64,000 nucleotides of DNA from Staphylococcus sp. MI 10-1553. GTDB lineage: Bacteria > Bacillota > Bacilli > Staphylococcales > Staphylococcaceae. This document shows positions 17,968-27,800 of this stretch, one piece after another (the stretch's first letter is position 1; every line of letters starts with the position of its first letter). The stretch lies in assembly GCF_010365305.1 (NCBI RefSeq), contig NZ_CP048279.1:124001-188000 (forward strand). Direction: 5' to 3'. Position numbers and translations under genes: made by a program. The notes under the pieces were generated by a model. That model was not told where the DNA came from and did not search any database. It saw only the letters and a program-made list of their open reading frames with translations.

Positions 17968-18005
17968 AACCGCCATAAAACAACATTTTCAAACCGCTAT
18001 TGACA

Positions 18006-19056
18006 TGGAGTTCAGATAAATTACAATTTGAAAGAGGATTGTTATTTTTAAAGTCGATGGTATTACACAAACTAATCTTAATAGGGAATGCAAAGTCCAT
18101 ACAATCAGGGTTATATGATTTTCAACGTCGCTTTGAATATTTAGATGTATCTCCTAAAAAAGTGGAAAATGCATGGAACGTAATTCACCTTATTTTTCCT
18201 GTTATTATCACTACTTTCGCAAGTTTTAGGTCAATGTATCAAAGGATGCCTAAAGATTTTATAAATTACTTACTATACAGATGAAGTGAGGCAAGCTATT
18301 CCTCAAGCAGCAGTTGGAGCAATACAACGTGCCCAGCATCTTGTGGCAGTTGGAGACCCTGTTCAAATTGAGCCGGTGGTAACTATAGACCGAAATTTGA
18401 TTGATTTTGTGAGGAAAGCATTTAATGTACCTGAACGATTAGTTAGCATTGAATCCTCAGTTCAAACGCTAAGTGATGGAGCTAATTTGTATGGTTATTG
18501 GAAAGGAGAAGATGCTGAAAAACAGTGGATTGGGATTCCACTATGGGTTTATAGAAGATGTCTTAATCCAATGTTCACTATTAGCAATACAATAGCAATT
18601 TGTGAAGGAGCAAGGTATAGTCGTAGTAGAAGAATTAAAAAAAGATTGGCGTAAAGCAATAATAAAAATGGGGATAAGGAACCCAATGTCTTTATTATTA
18701 CCCCATTTTCTAAAGTTAAAAGTGAAATTATTGCTTTTGCCAAAAAAGAGTTGGAATCATTAGTTAACCCTAATATAAATCTTAGAAAGTGGCTATTTGA
18801 TTCTATAGGAACAGTTCATACATTTCAAGGGAAGGAAGCAGATAAAGTTTATTTTGTCACTGGTACGGATGATACTCAAAATGCTGCTATACAATGGTCA
18901 TGTCAAAAGCCAAATTTAATTAATGTTGCTGTAACAAGAGCTAAAAAAGAATTTATTGTTATTGGTGATAAGAAACGCATTAGTCAATTAAAGTATTATC
19001 AGGCGATAGATAAAGGAATAAATAATGTTTGTGAAGACCTATTATATTTAAAATAA
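18006..19056 (+). pseudogene. Superfamily 1 DNA/RNA helicase, C-terminal remnant
   Basis: Three frames together give one helicase: 18006-18284 (KLQFERGLLFLKSMV, FQRRFEYLDVSPKKVE), 18277-18654 (TDEVRQAIPQAAVGAIQRAQ, VAVGDPVQIEPVV = motifs II and III) and about 18660-19056 (VHTFQGKEADKVYFVTGT = motif V; NVAVTRAKKEFIVIGD = motif VI). At least two frameshifts separate them, and the N-terminus with Walker A is missing at the IS21 right end. Such AAA/UvrD-like helicases often belong to defence or mobile islands. It cannot make a functional protein. Confidence 0.8.
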
Positions 19057-19085
19057 TGTAATAGTAAAAATTAAAGGAGGAGTTT

Positions 19086-19937
19086 ATGGGAGTTCTTTCT
19101 CACATGAAAAGTATGCAGTCAGAAATGTCTGCTGCTGAAAGAAAAATTTTTCAGTTTATTTATAATAATAGTGAAAAAATAGCTAGTATGACAGCAAATG
19201 ATATTGCTAAAGCATCTGGCGCAAGTAGTCCCACAGTTGTTCGTTTTTCTAAAAAGATGGGTTATAACAGTCTTACAGAACTTAAAATTGAACTTTCTGC
19301 TGAAGCTAAAAAAGTTCCTAGTGTAAATACTTATAGTGATGTCGACCAAGACGAATCATTTTATAGTTTAAAGAACAAACTTGCTAGTAATGCACGCTAC
19401 ACAATTGATGAAACCACAGCTTTATTTAATGAAAAACAATTTTTAGATGCTTGTAAGTTCATAGAGGAAAAAGAGTACTGCTATGTTTTAGGAATAGGGG
19501 CTTCTAGCTTAACTGCTATGGATATTGTTCAAAAATGGGGAAGATTAGGTAAGAATATAGTCAGTGAGCCGGATTATAATACTGTTTTACCACAGCTCAT
19601 TTTACATCAGAAAGACTGTGTGATTTGGCTAGTTTCAAATTCGGGTTTGACTTCTGAATTAATTTCACTTGCTGAAACGGCCAAGGATTTAAATATTCCT
19701 ATTATTACATTAACGCAGTTTGGACAAAATCCTTTGTCTAAACTTGCTGACGTTAACTTACAAACTTCAAGACCAATGGAATCGATTTATCGTAGTGCGG
19801 CAACGGATTCTATTTTGGCACAATTTATTACTGTTGACCTATTATTTTACGTTTATATTAGCCGGAATCGAGAAAATGCTGAGAAAATATATACAACGCG
19901 TTCTATTGTTGAAGAATATAGAAAAAAGTATTTTTAA
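19086..19937 (+). CDS. murR: MurR/RpiR-family regulator of MurNAc catabolism
   Basis: 283 residues: an N-terminal RpiR helix-turn-helix (about 1-77; ANDIAKASGASSPTVVRFSK) and a C-terminal SIS sugar-phosphate domain (about 120-260; YVLGIGASSLTAMDIVQ). MurR proteins repress MurNAc genes and are relieved by MurNAc 6-phosphate. It faces the murP-murQ-mupG operon tail to tail across a shared terminator, whereas in S. aureus the regulator follows murP in the same direction. GGAGG lies before the ATG. The target is inferred from the neighbours. Confidence 0.82.
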   Translation: MGVLSHMKSMQSEMSAAERKIFQFIYNNSEKIASMTANDIAKASGASSPTVVRFSKKMGYNSLTELKIELSAEAKKVPSVNTYSDVDQDESFYSLKNKLASNARYTIDETTALFNEKQFLDACKFIEEKEYCYVLGIGASSLTAMDIVQKWGRLGKNIVSEPDYNTVLPQLILHQKDCVIWLVSNSGLTSELISLAETAKDLNIPIITLTQFGQNPLSKLADVNLQTSRPMESIYRSAATDSILAQFITVDLLFYVYISRNRENAEKIYTTRSIVEEYRKKYF

Positions 19938-20002
19938 AGGATTATTGAGAATTTAATTAATAAATTGCAAAAATGTAGAAGTAAGAAAAAAGTGTTAAAA
20001 TA

Positions 20003-20042
20003 TTAAATCAATTAAGGGGGATTAGCCCCTTAATTGATTTAA
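20003..20042. terminator. Bidirectional terminator between murR and murP
   Basis: 17-bp perfect stem (20003-20019 with 20026-20042), GGGG/CCCC core and 6-nt loop, with A/T-rich ends in both directions. The right arm includes the murP stop codon. Confidence 0.9.
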
Positions 20043-22009
20043 TGAGTTGTAACACTAAAAACAGTATCTGTCGGAGTGACGCTCCCACAACTTTCTAATT
20101 TATAAGAATCTACTTTCTCCATATTTGTAATTACAACCATGATTGATGTATCTTTATTAGCAGTTTTAATGGCTCTTAAATCGAGCTTCGCTATTTTAGA
20201 ATCTGTTGTTACCTTTTGACCTTCTGTAATAAAAACGTCAAAAGGTAAACCATTTAATTCTACAGTATTAACCCCCATATGTAACAATACCTCTAATCCA
20301 TTGTCAGTAGTAATACCGATTGCATGTTTAGTGGGGAAAATAGTTGATATTGTACCGCTTACGGGCGAAAAAATTTCCTCATCTGTAGGTATAATGAAAT
20401 ACCCTTCACCCATCATTCTCTTGCTAAAAACAGGATCTGTTGATTCCTCTAAAGGATGAAGAGAACCTGTTGTTACAGCATTAAAAAATTCAGTTTCCTG
20501 CTTGCTAATTTTATTATCAGTTTTATTATCTTTAACCTGATTAACTGCCACTGTACTTATCTTACTGTCGATTGGTGATTGTTCCAGTAGTTTATCTTTG
20601 GGTATGCCTAAAAAATAAGTTACTATAAATCCCCCAATGTAAGCAGATATCAATCCCAATATATAACCTATCCAGTGGTTATTAGAAATCAATGGAATAA
20701 GTGCAATACCAGAAGGTCCTATTGCAATTGAACCAATACCCCCAATAGCACCTATAACTGCGCCCCCGATGCCTCCGCCAATACAAGCAGTAATAAATGG
20801 ACGCCCCAACGGTAATGTTACTCCATATATCAATGGCTCCCCAATTCCTAAAACACCGACTGGTAAGGCCCCTTTTATCATTTCAGTTAATTCTGTATCT
20901 TTACGTAGTTTAACCCATAAAGCAATTGCTGCTCCAACTTGTCCTGCGCCGGCCATTGCTAGAATAGGAAGTAATAATGTCATACCTGTTTCATTAATCA
21001 TTTGAATATGAATAGGTGTTAAAATTTGATGTAATCCAAACATAACCATTGGTAAAAATAGGGAGCCTAATACAAAACCTGAAAAAGGTCCTCCTACAGA
21101 TAGTACCCAGTTGATACCGCCTACTAAAACATTTGAAATCAAGCCAGCTAATGGCATAATCAAGAAAATTTCAAGTAAACCTACTATTAATAGGGAAAGT
21201 GTAGGTGTGAAGATAATATCAACAGAATCGGGAATAATTTTATGCAATTTCTTTTCAATTATTGATAACAACCAGATGGCAAATATAACACCAATAATTC
21301 CACCTTGTCCTGCCGTTAATGCATCACCAGTAATAAGGTTTTTAATGGGTTTATCGACATTCATACCTGTAAGTGTTACTACTGCTCCAATAACCCCACC
21401 AAGAGTCTGGTTAGCTCCAAAAACTTTCGCTGCATTTATCCCTGTGTAAATGACTAAATATGCAAACATACCATTCTTAAGAATATTCAAGATATCTACA
21501 AACTGTTGCCAAGTTGTCGCACTTAATGTTCCTGCAGTAATCAAATTATTCATCACTGCGGCAATCCCAGCTATTAAACCTGAACCCACAAACGCAGGAA
21601 TCATCGGCACAAAGATGTTTGATATATCTTTTAAAATAGACCTCAACGGAGAATTTTTTTGCTTAGCTTTTTGAGCTGCTTTCATTTTAGCTGCGTTAGC
21701 ATTAACTCTTTCTTTTCCAGAACTTTTGTTGATATTTTCTCCTAGGTCTACACCAGCCAAACTAACCATTTCATTAGCTACTTTAGTAACCTTTCCTGGA
21801 CCTATAATGACTTGTAATTGTTCATCAAATATGACACCTAATACACCAGGTATACTTTTTAGCTTTCTTTGATCAACTTTATGGTTATCATATATATTCA
21901 TGCGTATACGAGTCATACAATGATTAACAGTTTGAACATTTTCTAATCCCCCGGCACCTGCATATATTTCTTTGGCAAGTTCATTTAATGTCAATTCTTC
22001 TTTTCCCAT
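20039..22009 (-). CDS. murP: PTS transporter EIIBCA for MurNAc or its disaccharide
   Basis: About 656 residues. EIIB is at the N-terminus (Cys near residue 31 in [10 protein letters not shown]), followed by a ten-segment EIIC (about 110-470), then a linker and a C-terminal EIIA of the glucose type with HAIGI and the active His in [13 protein letters not shown]. It would import and phosphorylate MurNAc-GlcNAc or MurNAc at the 6 position. I place the start at the ATG 22009, which has AAGGGG 8 nt upstream, not at the GTG 22018. As I recall, S. aureus MurP is EIIBC only and borrows EIIA; here EIIA is fused. A sucrose-type EII is the alternative, but murQ and mupG next door argue for MurNAc. Confidence 0.82.
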   Translation of the reverse strand: MGKEELTLNELAKEIYAGAGGLENVQTVNHCMTRIRMNIYDNHKVDQRKLKSIPGVLGVIFDEQLQVIIGPGKVTKVANEMVSLAGVDLGENINKSSGKERVNANAAKMKAAQKAKQKNSPLRSILKDISNIFVPMIPAFVGSGLIAGIAAVMNNLITAGTLSATTWQQFVDILNILKNGMFAYLVIYTGINAAKVFGANQTLGGVIGAVVTLTGMNVDKPIKNLITGDALTAGQGGIIGVIFAIWLLSIIEKKLHKIIPDSVDIIFTPTLSLLIVGLLEIFLIMPLAGLISNVLVGGINWVLSVGGPFSGFVLGSLFLPMVMFGLHQILTPIHIQMINETGMTLLLPILAMAGAGQVGAAIALWVKLRKDTELTEMIKGALPVGVLGIGEPLIYGVTLPLGRPFITACIGGGIGGAVIGAIGGIGSIAIGPSGIALIPLISNNHWIGYILGLISAYIGGFIVTYFLGIPKDKLLEQSPIDSKISTVAVNQVKDNKTDNKISKQETEFFNAVTTGSLHPLEESTDPVFSKRMMGEGYFIIPTDEEIFSPVSGTISTIFPTKHAIGITTDNGLEVLLHMGVNTVELNGLPFDVFITEGQKVTTDSKIAKLDLRAIKTANKDTSIMVVITNMEKVDSYKLESCGSVTPTDTVFSVTTH

Positions 22010-22025
22010 TTGATACACCCCTTGT

Positions 22026-22916
22026 TCAAATAGTTCTTCTGATAAACCCGTCTGCTTTGACTAATTTTTTCGTTGCTTCTTCTTTGTTACTGTTTGTCAA
22101 AATCATAACAATTGCTAATTTTACATTTTGATTAGCTTCTTCAAAGTAACGTGTTGCTGTGACATAATTGACTTCCGTTGCTTGCATAATAATTCTTTTA
22201 GAACGCTCTATTAATTTTCTATTTGTTGGCTTTACATCAACCATTAGATTTTTATACACTTTTCCTATTCCAATCATACTAACAGTAGAAATCATATTAA
22301 GAACCATTTTTTGAGCAGTTCCTGATTTCAAACGTGTTGATCCAGTTAAAAATTCTGGCCCACAGTCAACTTCGATTGGGAAATTTGCAATCATACTTAT
22401 TTCTGAATTTTTATTGCATGATAAAGAGCCAGTTTGAGCTCCTATAGATTGAGCATAATTTATTCCACCAATAACGTAGGGGGTCCGGCCACTTGCTGTA
22501 ACTCCAATGACCATATCGTTTTTTGTTAGACGAAGACTCATTAAATCTTTTTTACCTTGGTCTATATCATCTTCAATACCTTCTATAGCAGAGATCATTG
22601 CTTTATTACCACCAGCAATTAGGCCTATTATCATGTCTGTGTCCGCTCCAAAAGTTGGCACACATTCTACTGCATCTAATACACCTAAACGACCACTAGT
22701 GCCGGCACCCATATATATTAAGCGTCCGCCTTTTTTGAGATTTTCCGTTGCTGCATCTATCAATTTTTCAATTTGAGTTAATTGTTCAGAAATAGCTAGT
22801 GCCACTTTTTGATCTTCCTGATTCATTTTTTTTAACGCTAGACCTAAACTCATTTCATCTAGATTGTAGCTGTTTTCATTTCTATGTTCAGTTGTTAAAT
22901 TATCTAAATTAATCAT
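22026..22916 (-). CDS. murQ: N-acetylmuramic acid 6-phosphate etherase
   Basis: 296 residues from the ATG at 22916. Cleaves the D-lactyl ether of MurNAc 6-phosphate to give GlcNAc 6-phosphate and D-lactate in the cytoplasm. Signatures: [12 protein letters not shown] at the N-terminus, SIS-domain [20 protein letters not shown] (Glu is catalytic in the family) and [20 protein letters not shown]. The start codon overlaps the mupG stop by 8 nt (ATGATTAA) with GAGG upstream; the in-frame ATG at 22940 is less likely. murP begins 16 nt downstream. Confidence 0.95.
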   Translation of the reverse strand: MINLDNLTTEHRNENSYNLDEMSLGLALKKMNQEDQKVALAISEQLTQIEKLIDAATENLKKGGRLIYMGAGTSGRLGVLDAVECVPTFGADTDMIIGLIAGGNKAMISAIEGIEDDIDQGKKDLMSLRLTKNDMVIGVTASGRTPYVIGGINYAQSIGAQTGSLSCNKNSEISMIANFPIEVDCGPEFLTGSTRLKSGTAQKMVLNMISTVSMIGIGKVYKNLMVDVKPTNRKLIERSKRIIMQATEVNYVTATRYFEEANQNVKLAIVMILTNSNKEEATKKLVKADGFIRRTI

Positions 22917-23982
22917 TTTCATCCTCGCTTTCGATATCATTTTTTATTAAGGTAAATTTCTGACCACCTTTGATAAATTGAATTAAATGCTGATCATTTT
23001 GACTTACTTGACCAACTACATTTACTTTTTCATCTGCTGGTAATGAGTATTTAGTAATTTGAATTTCCCCCATATATCTTAAATACTTTGAATTATCAAT
23101 TGTTACTGATCCCGTATCACGCTTTATATTAAGTAAAGGTTGAATGTTCGTAATTTTTTTCTTTCGAGAATATGCGCTACGAATTACATCTCTTGCTTCA
23201 TCAAGGCGATTTGTGTGTTCTCCTAAAGCAAAATCGATTTGATTACTAAATGAATCTACATGCAATAAAATATTATTTTTCTGTATGTAGTTAGCAAATT
23301 GATTTAATACAGAGTCAGAAAGACCAGGATCACCTATAAAAATTTTATCTGTTTCGGATAACAAGTCGAGAGAGGCAGCTAATGGATGATAGTTACGATG
23401 CTTTTCTAATGTTGGTAGACCTTGATAAAGTGGACCACGTAAGTTATTGTTACCAGGAACAAATGCTTGAGTCTTAAGCCCCAAAGTTTTTAACCATTTT
23501 GTTTTTTTACGATACCACTCTTCATCTAACCCTGTTTCTGATCGAGGATAGTAATTATGCCAAGCTTCTAACCGATCAAAGTTAGCATTAGCTAATTTCA
23601 GTTCTTGAATGTCATTTGAAGTAATGGTTGAAGCATTTAACGCAATCGTTATTTTATTGGATAACTGAGCTATACTTTTAATACTGATATTGTCGTCCGC
23701 ACGTAACCCTGTTACACCTATTGATTGTAATTCATTAATCCTATTTACAGAAAAACCAGCATTTTGTAATGATGAGCTAGATATATCAACCATTAAATCT
23801 AAGTTTAACGATTTGGTAATATTACCTAATTCAATTAGTAATTTGTGATAATGAGTATTATTGTCTTCTGGTATATGTAGGGATGTGAAAACACCTGTGA
23901 ACCCAGAGGTTGCCATCTTTTCAATGTATTGTTTTATTTCAGTAGATAGTGGTTGGTTTAAAAATACTGAGAACCCGAACAT
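22909..23982 (-). CDS. mupG: 6-phospho-N-acetylmuramidase (DUF871)
   Basis: 357 residues starting MFGFSVFLNQPLSTEIKQYI, at an ATG 8 nt behind GGAGG (a frame-extending ATG at 24000 lies before the ribosome site and is rejected). TIM-barrel hydrolase that splits MurNAc 6-phosphate-GlcNAc, the disaccharide from peptidoglycan turnover. Residues with family look: GVTGLRADDNI, EAWHNYYPRSETGLDEEW and FVPGNNNLRGPLYQGLPTLE. First gene of mupG-murQ-murP, so intracellular hydrolysis precedes etherase action. Confidence 0.92.
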   Translation of the reverse strand: MFGFSVFLNQPLSTEIKQYIEKMATSGFTGVFTSLHIPEDNNTHYHKLLIELGNITKSLNLDLMVDISSSSLQNAGFSVNRINELQSIGVTGLRADDNISIKSIAQLSNKITIALNASTITSNDIQELKLANANFDRLEAWHNYYPRSETGLDEEWYRKKTKWLKTLGLKTQAFVPGNNNLRGPLYQGLPTLEKHRNYHPLAASLDLLSETDKIFIGDPGLSDSVLNQFANYIQKNNILLHVDSFSNQIDFALGEHTNRLDEARDVIRSAYSRKKKITNIQPLLNIKRDTGSVTIDNSKYLRYMGEIQITKYSLPADEKVNVVGQVSQNDQHLIQFIKGGQKFTLIKNDIESEDEND

Positions 23983-24031
23983 GACCTTTTCCTCCAACAT
24001 TATACATATTTTTTAAAACACTCACCCTTAA

Positions 24032-24060
24032 ATGAAAGCCCTTACATAATGATAAGTCAA
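24032..24060 (-). promoter_or_regulatory. mupG promoter with overlapping cre-like site
   Basis: On the minus strand, TTGACT (24055-24060), 17 bp, TTTCAT (24032-24037, weak -10). The cre-like TGTAAGGGCTTTCA (24033-24046) lies on the spacer and -10; it deviates from the CcpA consensus by GG in place of CG. Repression by CcpA is inferred. Confidence 0.5.
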
Positions 24061-24394
24061 TTATAAACTTTTAATTTATTTAATGCAACGAAATTTCTTT
24101 AAATTGTTATAATTGATGAAATATCATTTCTATTAAAGCTGTTTAACCTATTTGTTAATCTAGGTGGTACTACGTTAAATCTATCTGTAACATCGATTTA
24201 AAACCATATATACATTTGAATCAAAATATCTTCCTAATATACCAATTATTGTTAGTGACTCATCATTCATATATATAGTCTAATTATCTATAGTGGCGTA
24301 ATGATTTCTATAATGTTTTTACAATGGTATGTGGATTATCTAACTGATTTGCAAAGAGAGTATGGGTGGCGTTTTTATTCTGAAGGGTATTGAT
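24061..24394. other. Intergenic, no gene seen
   Basis: AT-rich. The only coding-like trace is a short frame at 24316-24393 (MFLQWYVDYLTDLQREYGWR) with no ribosome site. Its end overlaps GGGTATTGATTCATACC, shared with 3032. Confidence 0.5.
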
Positions 24395-24665
24395 TCATAC
24401 CATTATCACGAAAGGATATTATAGATTGAAAAAGAACACTTTTCAGAAAAAAGATAAATAAACTTTTCGTAACGTAATTAATTTTGGTTTTAATCTTTAT
24501 CTAGAAAATTGATGACGGTTTTTTTATACAAAGTAGAATCATTAGATAACAATAGTGTATAAAATCAAATAGAACCCCGTAAAAAAAGGGGATGACGAGG
24601 TTGATATTGCAGCGTTTGAAACGATTTGTCTGAGGTTAGGTAGGGTTTAAAGTGTGATAAAAGTC
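24395..24665 (+). repeat. CRISPR locus scar: left flank joined to one decayed repeat and right flank
   Basis: 24395-24561 copies the cas1 upstream region 6879-7046 at about 98 percent. Directly after it, 24563-24600 is a decayed repeat (AATCAAATAGAACCCC, poly-A loop, GGGGATGACGAGG). Then 24601-24665 follows the sequence downstream of the true array (GGTTGATATT, GAAACGATTTGTC, GATAAAAGTCA; compare 16519-16588). No cas gene or spacer lies between. Confidence 0.85.
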
Positions 24666-24759
24666 AGAAGTCGAAATCAGATTTATGTCATATTTGTGTA
24701 TAGAATTTTAATTTTATTTTTCATTTATATTAAAGTTATATAAAATTATTTATTTTGAG

Positions 24760-24788
24760 TTGTAAATTTGGCATAAAGTTTTTATGAT
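24760..24788 (+). promoter_or_regulatory. ausA promoter
   Basis: -35 TTGTAA (24760-24765), 17-bp spacer, -10 TATGAT (24783-24788), giving a 5' leader of about 45 nt before the ATG at 24841. Confidence 0.55.
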
Positions 24789-24840
24789 ATCAATGTAATA
24801 AAAATTATAATTTAACACATCTGAGAAAGAAGGGACTTTT

Positions 24841-27800
24841 ATGAGGCTTTATGAAAATGAATCAATGACACAACAATATGAGTCAGTTTTATTTAATCGA
24901 GATCCATCTACACCGCCACATTCCTATGTGGTGCACTTACCGAAGAGTTTGGATATTCAACGCTTACTATATGCGTTGACACAGTTAGTACAAACTCAAT
25001 CATTACTTAGGGCGTCTTTTACGTATGTAGAAGGTGAGTTGAAATATCGGATTCGTCAATTTGCGCCATTTATTGAGGTGGTTCATGAAGCGCGTGCCTT
25101 GTCAGATTTAAATTTCGAGGTTGATTTGGAACACAACGCATTTGATACGACGATTCCTACAACTGCCCCGCTTTTTGCCTTCAAAATTATTTGTTTGACC
25201 GATTGTATGCTACTTCAATTCAATGTAAGTCCTCTTATTTTTGATGAAGCTTCGATGCCTATTTTTTTAAGTCAACTGAGTCACTATTATGAAAACCCTT
25301 TTCAATCGATTACTTTGACGCCGAGCTTTAGTGAATTGATCCAACAAATGCATCAATTACGTCGATTGCCTTCGTTTAAGATGCAACTTCAACAATGGCA
25401 AAGCCAGCAAGTTGTACAAGATACCTACCATGCTTATATGCCTGTTCAAAGTTTAACGAATGAAAATCATACACAATGGCAAACGGTTAAGATTCAACAT
25501 GATAAGGTGAATCTTGATGATATTTATAGCAGTATTATACTCGCGAATCATTTTATAGGACGTAGTGATGATGTACACGTCGGTTTAACGACGATGCGGA
25601 CGCCGTCTTTTGACCAAGGTGATGCGATTGGGCCACGTATACGAATTTTACCTGGCAATTTTCATGTTGATCGCACACTTTCTTATCAACAGTTCAAGAC
25701 ACGGCTTTCCAGTCAAATTAACACGATTGTTAATGAAGAGGTACTGCATTTAACAGATTTAATTGAGGCGCATACAGGCTTTCCGTTTGAAACGTTAATT
25801 CATTCAGAGCCTATTCACTATACGTTTGAAATTGCAGGCGAAGTTTGTAAAGCTGAGCGCTTAAAACCGATTGAGACCGAAGCGGCACTCGATGTATATG
25901 TTCAAGAAGTCGAGGATGGCTATGTCGTAAAGATGTTATATAACCGCGATCAGTATGATGATTTAACAATTGAAACGTATGCGAATTTGATACGTCATTT
26001 ATGTCTCCAAGGTGCGACGCGTCCAGAAGTGCCAATGAATTCATTTTCGTTAATGACGACAGCGCAGGACGAGGCGATATTACAACAACTGTTGAGAACA
26101 GAATCTGATATTTTTGCGACTGTACCTGAGTTGTTTGCCGAACAAGTCCAACGTCATCCTGATAAAGTAGCAGTCAGATTTGAAAATGACAGCATCACGT
26201 ATGCACAACTTGATCGTCTGACGAATCAAGTTGCACGTCAAATACGTGCACGTGGGGTGAAGCCCAATGACTATATCGCGGTGATGGCGGAGCGTAGTAT
26301 GGAGATGATTGTAGCGGTTTTAGGTATTGTGAAATCGGGGGCTGCTTATGTCCCGATTGATCCGGATTATCCTGAAGCACGGATTCAATATATATTAGAA
26401 GATGTGCAACCTGCTTTATTCGTGTTACATCAGGTCGATTTTGATACGACGGCGCCAACTGTGCTTTTGAAAGATTTGCAGGTTGGAAGTGACGCTACAG
26501 TACCTGTCGTTAATCATTGTGATGATGATGTGTATGTGATTTACACGTCTGGAACAACAGGTCAACCTAAAGGAACACGTATTATGCATCAGAGTGTTGA
26601 TCGTCTTGTTAAAGGCGTGGATTATGTCCCATTAAATGAAGCAACAAAAATTTTATTATCTGGAACCATTGCGTTTGATGCGGTGACATTTGAAATTTAT
26701 GGTGCATTATTAAATGGGGGTGAACTGGTCGTCTTGTCAAAAGACCAATTGTTAAATCCAAAAGCGCTCGAACAAGCAATCCAGAAGTATGAGATTAATA
26801 CGATGTGGCTAACAGCATCGCTCTTTAATGCGACTGTGAGTACGCATGTTGAGGCACTTGAACCGCTCTCCTATTTATTAGTTGGGGGTGAAGCGCTGAC
26901 GCGGAAGTGGGTCGAGCTCTTACATCAGCGGCCACATCACCCTCAAATCATTAATGGTTACGGACCTACGGAAAGTACAACCTTTACGACGACCTATACG
27001 ATGCCTGAAACGATTCCTGCACGTATACCGATTGGAAAGCCGATACGAGAGACGGACATTTATATTTTACAAGGCACTCAGCGTTGTGGTATCGGCGTCC
27101 CAGGTGAATTATGTATTGGAGGGGCAGGTTTGGCGAAAGGGTATCTCAATCGCCCTGAATTAACGGCCTCACGTTTTATCGACCATCCATTTGGTACTGG
27201 GAAATTATATCGTACTGGAGACTTGGTTCGTTTACAACCTGATGGTGAAATCGATTATTTAGGACGTTTAGATAAACAAGTTAAAATAAGAGGATTTCGC
27301 ATTGAATTAACAGAAATTGAACGTGCTATCGAGCGTATCCATGGCGTTAATAAAGCGGTTGTCGTGACGCGAGAAGTAGAGGGAGATAAACAACTCTATG
27401 CATTTTATGAAGGGGAACAAGAAATCTCAAATCAAACGATGACAACCACGCTCTCTGCACAAATGCCGAGTTATATGGTGCCATTGTCTTTCCAACGTAT
27501 TGATCAAATACCGATGACGGTCAATGGAAAGTTAAATACGCAGGCATTACCCGATCCTGAAACCCGACTTCAAAGTCATTATGAAGCACCACGAAATGAA
27601 ATGGAACAAGTTTTATGCCATATCTTTGAAGAGGTTTTGCATATTGAACGCGTGGACATTCATGATCACTTTTTTGAATTAGGCGGGCATTCGTTAAAGG
27701 CTACCCTAGTCGTGAACCGGATTGAGCGTGAATGGCATAAGCCCATGACAGTAGCTGATTTGATGAAATATCCGACGGTGGCCTCATTGTCAGAACGATT

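Larger units (their letters stand above)
16921..18005 (+). mobile_element. IS21-family deletion derivative, copy 2 (both ends present)
   Basis: The left end TGTAAATGGCGGTT (16921) and right end (reverse complement TGTCAATAGCGGTT, ending 18005) are imperfect inverted repeats beginning TGT, as in IS21. A second inner copy of GGCGGTTTAAGAAT lies near the right end. Between them are the 5' part of istA, an internal deletion, the istA tail and the istB tail. The 1085-bp element is non-autonomous. Confidence 0.8.
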
